64,000 bases of DNA from Pseudoduganella albidiflava (lineage in GTDB: Bacteria > Pseudomonadota > Gammaproteobacteria > Burkholderiales > Burkholderiaceae_D), in assembly GCF_004322755.1 (NCBI RefSeq), contig NZ_CP036401.1:1116001-1180000 (forward strand), read 5' to 3'. The position numbers and the translations under genes were made by a program. Under the pieces are notes generated by a model. That model did no database searches, was not told where the DNA came from, and was given only the letters and a program-made list of their open reading frames with translations. This document shows positions 52,788-63,937 of the stretch, one piece after another. The stretch's first letter is position 1; each line of letters opens with the position of its first letter.

Positions 52788-53564
52788 CTAGAAGCGATTC
52801 CAGTTGTTGCGCCGGTGTTCGGTGGCTTCCTTCATCAGGTGGCTGGCGCGCTGCGGGTCGTCGACCGTCAGCGCCAGTTCCTGCAGCGCCGGCGGATACT
52901 CCCGCTCGGCGGCTTCTTCCAGCAAGGAGCGGGCTTTCTGCGGGTCGGCGGCCACGCCGTCGCCATTGCGGTAGGCATACGACAGCAGGAACATCGCATG
53001 CGCGTTGCCCAGGTCGCTGGCCAGTTGCAGCCAGCGCGCGGCGGTGGCCGCGTCGCGGGGCACGCCGTCGCCGTTGCGCGCCATCATGCCCAGCTTCAGC
53101 GCGGCCCTGGCCTGGCCCCCCTCGGCGGCGCGCTGGTACCACGCCCACGCGGCGGGCGGGCCGGCGGGATTTCCCTCGGCAGTGCGATACAGCTCGCCGA
53201 GGTGGAACGCGGCCTGGGCATCGTTCGCCAGGGCGGCGCGGCGCAGCAGCGCCATCGCTTCGGCGCGCCGCTCCGGGCGCGAGCGGTACAGGATGCCCAG
53301 TTCCCGCTCGGCCACCGCATTGCCGTGTTCGGCCAGGCGGAGCAGCTCGCGCTCGGCCGCGCCATCGTTGCGCTGCGCCGCGGCCATCGACAGCGCCTCG
53401 ATCCGCGCCGCATCGGGTGGCGGTTCGTGGCTGCAAGCGGCCAGCACGGCCACCAGCACCGCCGCCAGCATCGACCTCGGCACCGTTTTCGGCACCGCTT
53501 TTGGCACCGCTTTTGGCACCATTGTTGGCAATCCCTGCCGCATCGACCGGAAGGCGCGGCTCAT
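52788..53564 (-). CDS. Sel1/TPR-repeat lipoprotein
   Basis: 258 residues. An N-terminal stretch with VPKAVPKAVPKTVPR (a repeated codon block) precedes a lipoprotein-type signal (LAAVLVAVLAAC, lipobox Cys44). The remainder is Sel1-like repeats of about 36 residues (AFHLGELYRTAEGNPAG, ALKLGMMARNGDGVPRD, LLSYAYRNGDGVAADP). Likely a protein-interaction scaffold on the outer membrane or periplasmic face. The start overlaps the stop of the preceding phosphodiesterase gene (ATGA), so they are co-translated. Confidence 0.85.
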   Translation of the reverse strand: MSRAFRSMRQGLPTMVPKAVPKAVPKTVPRSMLAAVLVAVLAACSHEPPPDAARIEALSMAAAQRNDGAAERELLRLAEHGNAVAERELGILYRSRPERRAEAMALLRRAALANDAQAAFHLGELYRTAEGNPAGPPAAWAWYQRAAEGGQARAALKLGMMARNGDGVPRDAATAARWLQLASDLGNAHAMFLLSYAYRNGDGVAADPQKARSLLEEAAEREYPPALQELALTVDDPQRASHLMKEATEHRRNNWNRF

Positions 53565-55684
53565 TTCGACAGGTCGATGGTGTACTTGCCGAAGCCGCTG
53601 GCATCGAGGCCGCTTTCGCCAGTCACGACGGCGATGCCGTTGGCGCGCGCGATGGCCAGGTGGCCCGGCGCGGAACGCAGGATCACCGGCCCGGCCGTCT
53701 TCACCTTCGCGAACGACCAGCTGCGCGCACTGCCGTTGGCGGCCAGCGTGACCTTGCCGCCGCCCGCCTTGCCGATGCCTTGCAGGTAGCTGGAAACCAC
53801 CGCCTGGTTCGCATCCGGCGACTTGATGATCGTCTTGCTGCCGTCGATGCCCGGCACGCCGCCACCGCCGCCGGCGCGGTAATCGTTGGTGGCCACGATG
53901 AAGTCGTCGCCATCCGCCACCGGCTTGCCCTGGTAGACGAGGTTGACGATGCGGCTGCCTGCCGGCTGCGTCACGTCGATCTGGTAGGTCAGCGCATTGT
54001 CCTCGGCATAGAACACGTCGTAGTTGTAGATCGTGCCGTAGCTGGGCACCAGGTCCTGCTCGGCCGTGCTGGCCGGGTCGATGCGGCCGAACTGTTTCGC
54101 GGAAGCTTCCAGCCAGGCCTTCAGGTCCGAACCCTTGATCTTCACGGCTTGCAGGTTGTTGTTGCCGTACAGGTAAAGGTCGCCCGGGTTGCGGATCTGC
54201 AGGCCGACCGGCGCGGCCGCGGTGGCGCCCGGCGCCACGTCGGTGAAGTCCGAAGGGCCGTTGCGGCCCGCCTTGAACGGCGCGCTGCACGAGATCACGG
54301 GGATGTTCTTGTAACTGGCCAGCGTCGCATCGGTCGACGTGGCGATGAAGTTCTTCACGTAGGCGATCTGCGCCTGGTTCACCAGCTGGATCGCGGTCAC
54401 GTCGCCCACCAGCGAGAAATACGACGACATCTCGAAGTCGGTCGTCACGCCCAGCGGTTCCTTGGCGTAGGCGATGGTGGCGGCATGCTCGTCGGCGATC
54501 AGCGCGGCGATCGCGGGATCGGCCTTCACGGTGGTCACCCCGTCGGTGTACTTGAAGCCGCGCGACTCGACGGTGGTTTTGGCCGGCTGCGTGACCCATT
54601 TGCCGCCCTGGTACACCATCGTCATCCGGATGATGCCGAGGCGCCGGCCCCAGCTCTGCGCCATCACCGCCGGCACGCCGTTGACGAAGCCGTTGACCGC
54701 ATCGACGTTGGCGCTGGCCGGCAGCGCCGCCAGCGAAGGATCGAGCGCGGCGGCGCCGCTTTCCTTCCCCTTCGGGAAGATCAGGTGCGAGTGGCCGATC
54801 ATCAGCGCATCGATGCCGGTGCCGGCCAGGTGGTAGCTCTGGTTTTCCATCTTCGGGCTGTAGGCGCCTACATCGAGGCCGCCGTGCGACAGGGCCACGA
54901 TCACGTGCGCGCCCTTGCCGCGCAACTCGGGAATATACTGCGCCGCCGCTTCCTTCGAACCCGAAACGGCGACCTTGCCGGCCAGGTTCTTCTGGTCCCA
55001 CTCCAGGATCTGCGGCGGCACGAAACTCATGATGCCGATGTTGATGACGACGTTGATATCGCTGCCATCCGGCGCCTTGCCGACGAAGGCGCGCGGCAGT
55101 ACCGCGTAGGGCTGGAACAGCGGCTTGCCGCTGGCCACGCCGGTCACGTTGGTCAGCACCAGCGGGAACGCGGGCGCGCCGCAGTTGCCGGCGGGTTTCG
55201 TCACGCCGGGAATGTTCAGGTCCGTGTTCGTTACCTGCGACAGGAACGGCAGGCCGTAGTTGAATTCATGGTTGCCGAAGCCGCCGCCGTCGTACTTCAG
55301 CGCGTTCATGGCCTTGTGCACGGCCAGCGTGGCGGTGCAGGGGATCGGTTTCGTGACCGCCTGCAGGTCGGACAGCAGCGTGCCCTGGATCACGTCGCCA
55401 TCGTCGAGCAGCACGTTGTTCGGGTTTTCCGCGCGCGCGGCGGCGATCAGCGTGGCGGTGCGGTCCATGCCCAGGCTCGCATCGTCGGCCAGCGCATAGT
55501 AGTTGTAGCCGAGGACATTCGAGTGCAGGTCGGTGGTTTCCATCAGCGCGAACGTGACGGTGGTGCCTTCCGGGATGCCGCCGGCCGCCGGTGCCGTCAC
55601 GCCGCCCGGGTCGTCGCTATCGCTGCCGCAACCCACCACGCCAGCCGCGATCAGTGCCGCCAGCATCGCCATATTCGTTTTCAT
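53561..55684 (-). CDS. 2',3'-cyclic-nucleotide phosphodiesterase / 5'-nucleotidase lipoprotein
   Basis: 707 residues. Lipobox signal peptide (LAALIAAGVVGCG), then the metallophosphatase domain with ETTDLHSNVLG, LLDDGDVIQG, FGNHEFNYG, LSHGG and IGHSHLIFP (the five metal-binding blocks) and the C-terminal 5'-nucleotidase domain (about 420-700). It is CpdB/UshA-like and probably scavenges nucleotides outside the cytosol. Start 55684 gives proper spacing from GGGGACA; ATG 55690 is too close. It overlaps the Sel1 gene by 4 bases. Confidence 0.9.
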   Translation of the reverse strand: MKTNMAMLAALIAAGVVGCGSDSDDPGGVTAPAAGGIPEGTTVTFALMETTDLHSNVLGYNYYALADDASLGMDRTATLIAAARAENPNNVLLDDGDVIQGTLLSDLQAVTKPIPCTATLAVHKAMNALKYDGGGFGNHEFNYGLPFLSQVTNTDLNIPGVTKPAGNCGAPAFPLVLTNVTGVASGKPLFQPYAVLPRAFVGKAPDGSDINVVINIGIMSFVPPQILEWDQKNLAGKVAVSGSKEAAAQYIPELRGKGAHVIVALSHGGLDVGAYSPKMENQSYHLAGTGIDALMIGHSHLIFPKGKESGAAALDPSLAALPASANVDAVNGFVNGVPAVMAQSWGRRLGIIRMTMVYQGGKWVTQPAKTTVESRGFKYTDGVTTVKADPAIAALIADEHAATIAYAKEPLGVTTDFEMSSYFSLVGDVTAIQLVNQAQIAYVKNFIATSTDATLASYKNIPVISCSAPFKAGRNGPSDFTDVAPGATAAAPVGLQIRNPGDLYLYGNNNLQAVKIKGSDLKAWLEASAKQFGRIDPASTAEQDLVPSYGTIYNYDVFYAEDNALTYQIDVTQPAGSRIVNLVYQGKPVADGDDFIVATNDYRAGGGGGVPGIDGSKTIIKSPDANQAVVSSYLQGIGKAGGGKVTLAANGSARSWSFAKVKTAGPVILRSAPGHLAIARANGIAVVTGESGLDASGFGKYTIDLSK

Positions 55685-55750
55685 GTTCATTGTCCCCGGC
55701 AAAAATAAAACGCGACTGTAGCGGCGCGATGTGACGCGAAGATGACACAT

Positions 55751-55917
55751 AAAAATGGGACAGGCTCCGATTTTCTGGAAATGTTTCTCGAAAATCGGAG
55801 CCTGTCCCCATTTTTTAAGAGTTGCCCAAAACCGGGGTCAGACCCCGATTCCTGGAAATATTTCTTCAAACCGGGGTCAGACCCCGGTTTTTGGAAACAT
55901 TTCCCGGAAAATGGGGT
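55751..55917. repeat. Array of composite palindromes between two minus-strand genes
   Basis: A 19-bp perfect inverted repeat (GGGACAGGCTCCGATTTTC, 55757-55775, with its complement 55790-55808; loop contains GGAAATGTTTC) is flanked by A and T runs and could terminate transcripts from both sides. Two GGGGTCAGACCCC units follow (55834 and 55872), each followed by a GGAAATATTTC or GGAAACATTTCC word. The whole 276-bp gap between genes is filled by this array. Confidence 0.85.
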
Positions 55918-55960
55918 ACGTCGGATCGCCGAACCGCCCCATTTTCAAGCAACGTTGACG

Positions 55961-58375
<2,415 letters not shown>

Positions 58376-58568
58376 GGGGGTCTCCCGGCGGGTAAAGCGG
58401 GAATTTTATCGGCCTGTCAACGTTTGACCTAGGGAGCAAATTGCCAAGTGTGACTATTTTACAAATAGCGCAGCTTTCCTCCGCGCGCCCGTGAAATTCT
58501 GGTATGGAAACCGCTGCCCGGCACGGATGACGAAAACGCGGATCGAACGGGTTCCGCCACGTATAATA

Positions 58569-58584
58569 CTGTATGTTTATACAG
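58569..58584. promoter_or_regulatory. LexA (SOS) box upstream of dnaE2
   Basis: CTGTATGTTTATACAG fits CTGT-N8-ACAG, again extended by TA on both sides, 20 bases before the dnaE2 start. TATAAT overlaps at 58562. It is the same design as the imuA box. Confidence 0.92.
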
Positions 58585-58603
58585 TATCAAGTGCCATCCG
58601 ATC

Positions 58604-61600
58604 ATGTCCGCCGCCACGCCACCCTTCAGCCTGCCGCCTTATGCGGAGCTGTTCTGCATGACGAATTTTTCCTTCCTGCAGGGCGCTTCGCATGCCGAGG
58701 AACTGGTGGCCCGCGCCATGCAGCTCGACTACACGGCGCTGGCCATCACCGACGAGTGCTCGCTGGCCGGCGTGGTGCGGGCACATGGCGAGGCCAAGGC
58801 GTCGAAGTGGCATGGCGAGGATCACCAGCGCCTGCTGATCGGCAGCTGGTTCCGGCTGACCAGGCCGGATGGCGGCGAAGCCCTGTCGCTGCTCGCCATC
58901 GCGAAGAACCGCAACGGCTACGGCAACCTGTCGGAAATGATCACGCTGGGCCGCACCCGCGCCGCCAAGGGCGAATACCTGCTGCAGCCCGATGATTTCG
59001 CGGCACCGCCGCCCGAGCGCGCGCACTTGCGCGGCATGCCCGATTGCCTGCTGGTGCTGCTGCCCACGTATCCCGTGTGGGAAGCGGCGGACGTGGACCG
59101 GCTGCATGCGCAGGCGGCGTGGATGGCCGCCACCTTCGGCGGGCGCGCCTGGCTCGGCCTCACGCTGCTGCAGCGCGCCTTCGACGAAGGCCACCGGCAA
59201 AGCATCGAGGAAGTGGCGGCCCAGCACAAGCTGCCGGTCGTGGCGGCGGGGCAGGTCTGCATGCACGTGCGCTCGCGCAAGCCGCTGCACGACACGCTGT
59301 CGGCGATCCGACTCGGCAAGCCGGTGGCCGAATGCGGCTACGCGCTGGCGCAGAACGCCGAGCAGCACCTGCGCTCGCGCGTGCGGCTCGCCAATGTCTA
59401 CCCGCGCGAGGCGCTGGCGGAAACCGTGCGCGTCGCCGCGCAGTGCACGTTCTCGCTGGACGAGCTGCGCTACGAATACCCGAGCGAGCTGATACCGGCG
59501 GGGCACACGCCGGCCTCCTACCTGCGGCAGGAAACCTATGCGGGCGCGCTGGTGCGCTACCCCGACGGCATTCCCGCCAAGGTGCAGCGGCAGGTCGAGG
59601 AAGAACTGGAACTGGTCGCCGAACTGAAGTACGAATACTTCTTCCTCACCGTATACGACATCGTGCGCTTCGCCCGCCAGCAGGAAATCCTGTGCCAGGG
59701 CCGCGGTTCGGCGGCCAACTCCGCCGTATGCTACTGCCTCGGCATCACCGAGGTCAATCCGGCCGAGAGCACGCTGCTGATGGGGCGCTTCATTTCGCGC
59801 GAGCGCGACGAACCACCCGACATCGACGTCGACTTCGAGCACCAGCGGCGCGAGGAAGTGATCCAGTACATCTACGCGAAATACGGACGCCACCGCGCCG
59901 CGCTGGCCGCCACCGTGATCTGCTACCGGCCGAAAAGCGCGCTGCGCGATGCCGGCAAGGCGCTCGGCGTGGACCTGGCCATCGTGGAAAAAGTGGCCAA
60001 GTCGCACCACTGGTTCGACAGCAAGCACGAGCTGCTGAACCGCTTCGCCGAATGCGGGCTCGATCCGGAAACCCCGCTGGCCAACCAGTGGGCCAGCCTG
60101 GCGCAGAAGATGCTGGGCTTTCCGCGCCACCTGTCGCAGCACGTGGGCGGCTTCGTCATCGCCCAGGACAAGCTGTCGCGCCTGGTGCCGATCGAGAACG
60201 CCACGATGAAGGACCGCAGCGTGATCCAGTGGGACAAGGACGACCTGGAAGAACTGGGCCTGCTGAAGGTGGATGTGCTGGCGCTGGGTATGCTGTCGGC
60301 CCTGCGGCGCGCGCTGAACCTGGTCAGCGTGCGCCGCGGCGAGGAGTTTCGCATGCAGGACGTGCCGCGCGACGATGCCGCCACCTACGACATGATGTGC
60401 GAAGCCGATACGGTGGGCGTGTTCCAGATCGAGTCGCGCGCGCAGATGACGATGCTGCCGCGGCTGCGCCCGCGCCGCTTCTACGACCTGGTGATCGAGG
60501 TGGCGCTGGTGCGGCCCGGCCCGATCCAGGGCGGCATGGTGCACCCCTACCTGCAGCGCCGCCTCGACCCCACGCTGATCGATTACCCGGAAGGCCTGAA
60601 GCCGGCGCTGGAGCGCACGCTGGGCGTGCCGATCTTCCAGGAGCAGGTGATGCAGGTGGCCATGATCGCCGCCGGCTTCTCGCAGGGCGAGGCGGACCAG
60701 CTGCGCCGCGCGATGGCGGCCTGGAAGCGCAAGGGCGGCATGGACAAATATCGGGGCCGCATCATCGAAGGCATGACGGCAAAGGGCTACGATATCGAGT
60801 TCGCGCACCGCATCTGCGAACAGATCCAGGGCTTCGGCGAATACGGCTTTCCCGAATCGCACGCGGCCAGCTTTGCCTTGCTGACCTACGTGAGCTCGTG
60901 GATCAAGTGCCACGAGCCGGCCGCGTTCCTGTGCGCGCTGCTGAACAGCCAGCCGATGGGGTTCTACGGGCCGTCCCAGCTGGTGCAGGATGCCAGGCGG
61001 CATGGCGTGGAAGTGCGCCCCGTCGACATCACGGTGAGCGGCTGGGATTCGGCGCTGGAAGAAAAGGACGATGGTGGCCAGCCGGCGGTCCATGATGGGA
61101 GAGCGCACGGCGAGCAGCCTTCCGTGCATGATGGGAGGGCGCACGGCGAGCAGCCTGCCGTGCATGATGGGAGAGCGCACGGCGAGCAGCCTGCCGTGCA
61201 TGATGGGAAGGTGCACGGCGAACAGCCTGCCGTGCGGTTAGGCATGTCGCTGCTGCGCGGCATGCGGCTCGAGGCGGCGGAGCGGATCGAGCAGACCCGC
61301 GCGCTGCGGCCGTTCGCCGACGTGGCCGACCTGGCACGCCGCGCGCAGCTGGACCGCCACGACCTGCAGGTGCTGGCCGGCGCCAATGCGCTGGCCAGCC
61401 TGGCCGGCAACCGCCGCCAGGCGTTGTGGGAAGCGGTGGGCGCGGTGCCGGACAAGGACTTGCTGCGCCCCACCCAGCCGGTCGAGGAAACCCCGCTCCT
61501 GCGCGCGCCCAGCGAAGGCGACGACATCGTCGGCGACTACCGTTCGCATGGGTTGACGCTGGGCCGGCATCCGCTGGCGCTGCTGCGCCCGCAACTGCTG

Positions 61601-61930
61601 CAGAAGCGCTTCCTGCCGGCCGACGTGCTGAACACCTTCGCCGACGGCCAGCTGGCGCGCGGCGCCGGCATCGTCACCGTGCGCCAGCGGCCCGGCACCG
61701 CGAAGGGCGTGCTGTTCATCACGATCGAAGATGAAACGGGCAATGTCAACGTGATCGTCTGGCCCGACCTGGTCGACCGGTTCCGGCGCGAGGTACTGGG
61801 CGCCTCGCTGCTGGGCGTGTATGGTGTATGGCAGCAGGAAGGCATCGTGCGGCACCTGGTCGCCAAGCGGCTGGTCGACCTGTCGCCGATGCTGGGCAGC
61901 CTGCCTACCTCGAGCCGGGATTTTTGCTGA
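58604..61930 (+). CDS. dnaE2: Error-prone DNA polymerase III alpha subunit DnaE2
   Basis: 1108 residues. PHP domain (AELFCMTNFSFLQGASHAEE), catalytic polymerase region with RGSAANSAVCYCLGITEV, PPDIDVDFEHQRREEVI (metal-binding Asp), FPESHAASFALL, and a C-terminal OB fold (GVLFITIEDETGNVNVIVWP). Acts with ImuA and ImuB in damage-induced mutagenesis. A LexA box precedes it. Residues about 829-876 are four in-frame 12-residue repeats, absent from the family pattern, placed after the polymerase core. In most relatives this gene follows imuA-imuB; here it is 25 kb away. Confidence 0.95.
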   Translation: MSAATPPFSLPPYAELFCMTNFSFLQGASHAEELVARAMQLDYTALAITDECSLAGVVRAHGEAKASKWHGEDHQRLLIGSWFRLTRPDGGEALSLLAIAKNRNGYGNLSEMITLGRTRAAKGEYLLQPDDFAAPPPERAHLRGMPDCLLVLLPTYPVWEAADVDRLHAQAAWMAATFGGRAWLGLTLLQRAFDEGHRQSIEEVAAQHKLPVVAAGQVCMHVRSRKPLHDTLSAIRLGKPVAECGYALAQNAEQHLRSRVRLANVYPREALAETVRVAAQCTFSLDELRYEYPSELIPAGHTPASYLRQETYAGALVRYPDGIPAKVQRQVEEELELVAELKYEYFFLTVYDIVRFARQQEILCQGRGSAANSAVCYCLGITEVNPAESTLLMGRFISRERDEPPDIDVDFEHQRREEVIQYIYAKYGRHRAALAATVICYRPKSALRDAGKALGVDLAIVEKVAKSHHWFDSKHELLNRFAECGLDPETPLANQWASLAQKMLGFPRHLSQHVGGFVIAQDKLSRLVPIENATMKDRSVIQWDKDDLEELGLLKVDVLALGMLSALRRALNLVSVRRGEEFRMQDVPRDDAATYDMMCEADTVGVFQIESRAQMTMLPRLRPRRFYDLVIEVALVRPGPIQGGMVHPYLQRRLDPTLIDYPEGLKPALERTLGVPIFQEQVMQVAMIAAGFSQGEADQLRRAMAAWKRKGGMDKYRGRIIEGMTAKGYDIEFAHRICEQIQGFGEYGFPESHAASFALLTYVSSWIKCHEPAAFLCALLNSQPMGFYGPSQLVQDARRHGVEVRPVDITVSGWDSALEEKDDGGQPAVHDGRAHGEQPSVHDGRAHGEQPAVHDGRAHGEQPAVHDGKVHGEQPAVRLGMSLLRGMRLEAAERIEQTRALRPFADVADLARRAQLDRHDLQVLAGANALASLAGNRRQALWEAVGAVPDKDLLRPTQPVEETPLLRAPSEGDDIVGDYRSHGLTLGRHPLALLRPQLLQKRFLPADVLNTFADGQLARGAGIVTVRQRPGTAKGVLFITIEDETGNVNVIVWPDLVDRFRREVLGASLLGVYGVWQQEGIVRHLVAKRLVDLSPMLGSLPTSSRDFC
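61088..61231 (+). repeat. Four tandem 36-bp repeats inside dnaE2
   Basis: Units at 61088, 61124, 61160 and 61196 differ by a few bases and encode VHDGRAHGEQPS, VHDGRAHGEQPA (twice) and VHDGKVHGEQPA. Because 36 is a multiple of 3, copy number can change without frameshift. A preceding GGQPA looks like a partial unit. Confidence 0.92.
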
Positions 61931-61990
61931 GCGCCAATCCGCGGCGCATCCGGGGTAGCATGGCGGGATGACCGATATCACCAGCGTCCC

Positions 61991-62063
61991 AACCTCACCA
62001 ACCTCACCAACCTCACCAGTCTCACCAGCCTCACCCATCCCACCAACCCTTACCAACCTCACT
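61991..62063 (+). repeat. 9-bp tandem repeat upstream of the 62083 gene
   Basis: AACCTCACC occurs three times perfectly, then as AGTCTCACC, AGCCTCACC and further degenerate units up to about 62063. It lies just before the AAGGAGAATGCC ribosome site of the next gene, so length changes would alter its leader. Nothing else was seen in the 152-bp gap after dnaE2. Confidence 0.85.
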
Positions 62064-62082
62064 CATCATCAAGGAGAATGCC

Positions 62083-62526
62083 ATGAACCAGCCATTGCAG
62101 GATGAACGCATCGCCACCTCGCTGCGGATCGAAGTCCAGCTGTCTTCGGCCGATGCCTGGCCGGTGCAGTTCACGATGCTGGACAGTAACGGCGAAGCGC
62201 TGCCGGCGGCGGTCACCTTGCGCGACGGCGAACTGGAAAACCTGCACGATGTGCTGGCCAAGATCGCCGCCCATGCCGCACCGGCCGCCGGCGGGCTGCC
62301 GTTCGGCGGCCCCGACGAAACGCGCGTCATCCTCGGTTTCGATGACTACGTCACGCCGCATTTCAATTTCTACTGCACGTTCGCGTACCCGTCTGCCGAG
62401 GGGGGCTACCATCCCGTGACCGGGCGCGCGCTCGTCACCGATGCCTCGCTGGCGCGGCTGGTCGACGGCCTGCGCGAAGTGAAGGACGCCGGGCAGGGCG
62501 TGGTCGACTGGGTGATCGCCGACTGA
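62083..62526 (+). CDS. Protein of unknown function
   Basis: 147 residues, soluble, not recognised. Pattern suggests a beta-rich domain (SLRIEVQLSSADAWPVQFTM, TRVILGFDDYVTPHFNFYCTF) with an acidic C-terminus. No signal peptide. AAGGAGAATGCC precedes the ATG. The 9-bp repeat in its leader is the only contextual clue. Confidence 0.7.
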   Translation: MNQPLQDERIATSLRIEVQLSSADAWPVQFTMLDSNGEALPAAVTLRDGELENLHDVLAKIAAHAAPAAGGLPFGGPDETRVILGFDDYVTPHFNFYCTFAYPSAEGGYHPVTGRALVTDASLARLVDGLREVKDAGQGVVDWVIAD

Positions 62527-62569
62527 ACCGCGTATTCCCGCCATCGGCCTTTGCTGGCAAAATAGGCCG

Positions 62570-63058
62570 ATGGACAATTTGACAATACGACCCGCCACCG
62601 TTGCCGATGCGTCCGCCATCGGCTCCCTGATCCTGGACCTGCTGCCGTACCTGACCGTGCACCCGCAAGGGCTGGGCGCGGAAAAGTTCGTCGCCAATGT
62701 CGGCATCGATGCCCAGCGGCGCTACCTGGGCCAGGACATTTTCCGCTACCACGTCGCGCTGCAGGGCGAGCACCTGCTGGGCGTCGTCGCCGTGCGCGAC
62801 AATACCCATCTGTTCCACCTGTTCATCCGGGAAGCGCATCACGGCAAGGGATTGGGCCGGCGCCTGTGGGAGGTGGCGCGCGACGACGCCATGGCAAGGG
62901 GCAACCCGGGCCGCTTCACGGTCAACTCGGCGCGGCGCGCCACCGGGCTGTACCTGCGCTTGGGCTTCGTGCAGGCGGGCGGGCCGGTCGAGCACGATGG
63001 CATCGTCGACGTGCCGATGCGGTGGGAAAAACCGGAGGACAGGGAAAACGCCCACTGA
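62570..63058 (+). CDS. GNAT family N-acetyltransferase
   Basis: 162 residues. Begins LTIRPATVADASAIGSL, with the acetyl-CoA loop HHGKGLGRRLWEVA and the terminal ATGLYLRLGFVQAG strand, as in GNAT enzymes. The acceptor is unknown. Located 43 bp after the preceding gene. The start has no strong ribosome binding site. Confidence 0.88.
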   Translation: MDNLTIRPATVADASAIGSLILDLLPYLTVHPQGLGAEKFVANVGIDAQRRYLGQDIFRYHVALQGEHLLGVVAVRDNTHLFHLFIREAHHGKGLGRRLWEVARDDAMARGNPGRFTVNSARRATGLYLRLGFVQAGGPVEHDGIVDVPMRWEKPEDRENAH

Positions 63059-63070
63059 GGACATCCGCCG

Positions 63071-63131
63071 CAGGGCAGAGCGGACTCAGGGCAGGGCAGA
63101 CTCAGGGCAGGGCAGGGCAGGGCAGGGCAGG
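63071..63131. repeat. GGGCA pentamer microsatellite
   Basis: CAGGGCAGGGCAG-type repeats with two interruptions (ACTCA) in the space after the GNAT gene. Likely slippage-generated; no function evident. Confidence 0.7.
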
Positions 63132-63157
63132 CTGCCAGGAAAGCGGAACCGGAGGCT

Positions 63158-63188
63158 GAAAAAGACGCACCCTCCGTAGAGGGTGCGT
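63158..63188 (-). terminator. Terminator of the second PRC-barrel gene
   Basis: Read on the minus strand, ACGCACCCTC-TACG-GAGGGTGCGT followed by CTTTTT. Perfect 10-bp stem (63165-63174 with 63179-63188). No T run on the plus strand. Confidence 0.85.
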
Positions 63189-63278
63189 TGCGGCCGGGTT
63201 ATGGCCGAAGCCGGCGGCCCGCGCAGGACGCAACCGGCAAGGGAGATGACGGGTCAGTACAGCCGGCCCGTCATGCCA

Positions 63279-63758
63279 TCACAATACGCGGCCCGAATCG
63301 TGCCCGAGCGGCGAACTGGTGGAACCTGCAGAACTCGTGGAACTGGTCGCGGCACGGCTGGTGCCGCCGCTGGTGCCATAATAACTGTGTATTTCATCGG
63401 CCCACGCACGGTTGGCCATGTCGGGCCAGCGGTCCTTGTCGAAGCCGGGGGCGTTCTCGATGCGCTCCTTGTCGATGTTCAGGCGCAACTGGTGATTGGC
63501 CGTATCCAGCGCCAGCGCTTCCCACGGGATCGCGAACAGCTTTTCGCCGATCGTCAGCACGCCGCCCGATGCCATCACCACGTAGGCCACCTGGCCGCTC
63601 TGCATGTCGAGCATGATTTCCTTCACGGTGCCCAGGTGCTCGTCCTGCATGTTGTGCACGTGGTCGCCGATCAGCGTATCGGCGCCCATCAGGCGCGGTC
63701 CCGGGCCCTGGTGCCCCTGGTCGACATAGTTGCCGTATCCATCGCGTTCGAAACTCAT
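63279..63758 (-). CDS. PRC-barrel domain protein (short paralog)
   Basis: 159 residues from ATG 63758 (CAGGAGGCGACC before it). Aligns over its first 130 residues with the protein at 29747-30460: LMGADTLIGDHVHNMQDEHLG, KEIMLDMQSGQVAYVVMASGG, LFAIPWEALALDT and APGFDKDRWPDMA are shared. The tail is a short Ser/Thr/Gly stretch. Function unknown; two copies 33 kb apart suggest a family with overlapping or conditional roles. Confidence 0.87.
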   Translation of the reverse strand: MSFERDGYGNYVDQGHQGPGPRLMGADTLIGDHVHNMQDEHLGTVKEIMLDMQSGQVAYVVMASGGVLTIGEKLFAIPWEALALDTANHQLRLNIDKERIENAPGFDKDRWPDMANRAWADEIHSYYGTSGGTSRAATSSTSSAGSTSSPLGHDSGRVL

Positions 63759-63889
63759 GGTCGCCTCCTGTTGAAATAAAGATATTTTCCGTCCGGGCAG
63801 CCGCGCGGTCTGTTCGTTCGCGCACAATTACGCCGCCTCGACAGGGGTGGGAGACGGGGGCGGCGGATGATCCGGCTGGCGAATTAAGC

Positions 63890-63895
63890 TATAAT
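63890..63895 (+). promoter_or_regulatory. -10 element upstream of pyrG
   Basis: A perfect TATAAT lies 43 bases before the pyrG start. No good -35 hexamer is evident at 17 bases. The 179-bp gap holds nothing else recognisable. Confidence 0.45.
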
Positions 63896-63937
63896 TTCAA
63901 TTTCCCGCATCGCGCCTTTCCGGCGCCCGATCTCGCA

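Noticed and set aside
53561..55684. UshA/NadN-specific function call
   Set aside because: The metallophosphatase blocks are shared by several nucleotidase subfamilies; the sequence does not allow a firm choice, so no gene symbol was given.
58577..61216. An 879-codon minus-strand frame over dnaE2
   Set aside because: Antisense shadow; its apparent internal repeats are only the reverse of the dnaE2 36-bp units.
61088..61231. Possible CRISPR array
   Set aside because: Repeats are contiguous without spacers, in frame within dnaE2, and there are no cas genes.
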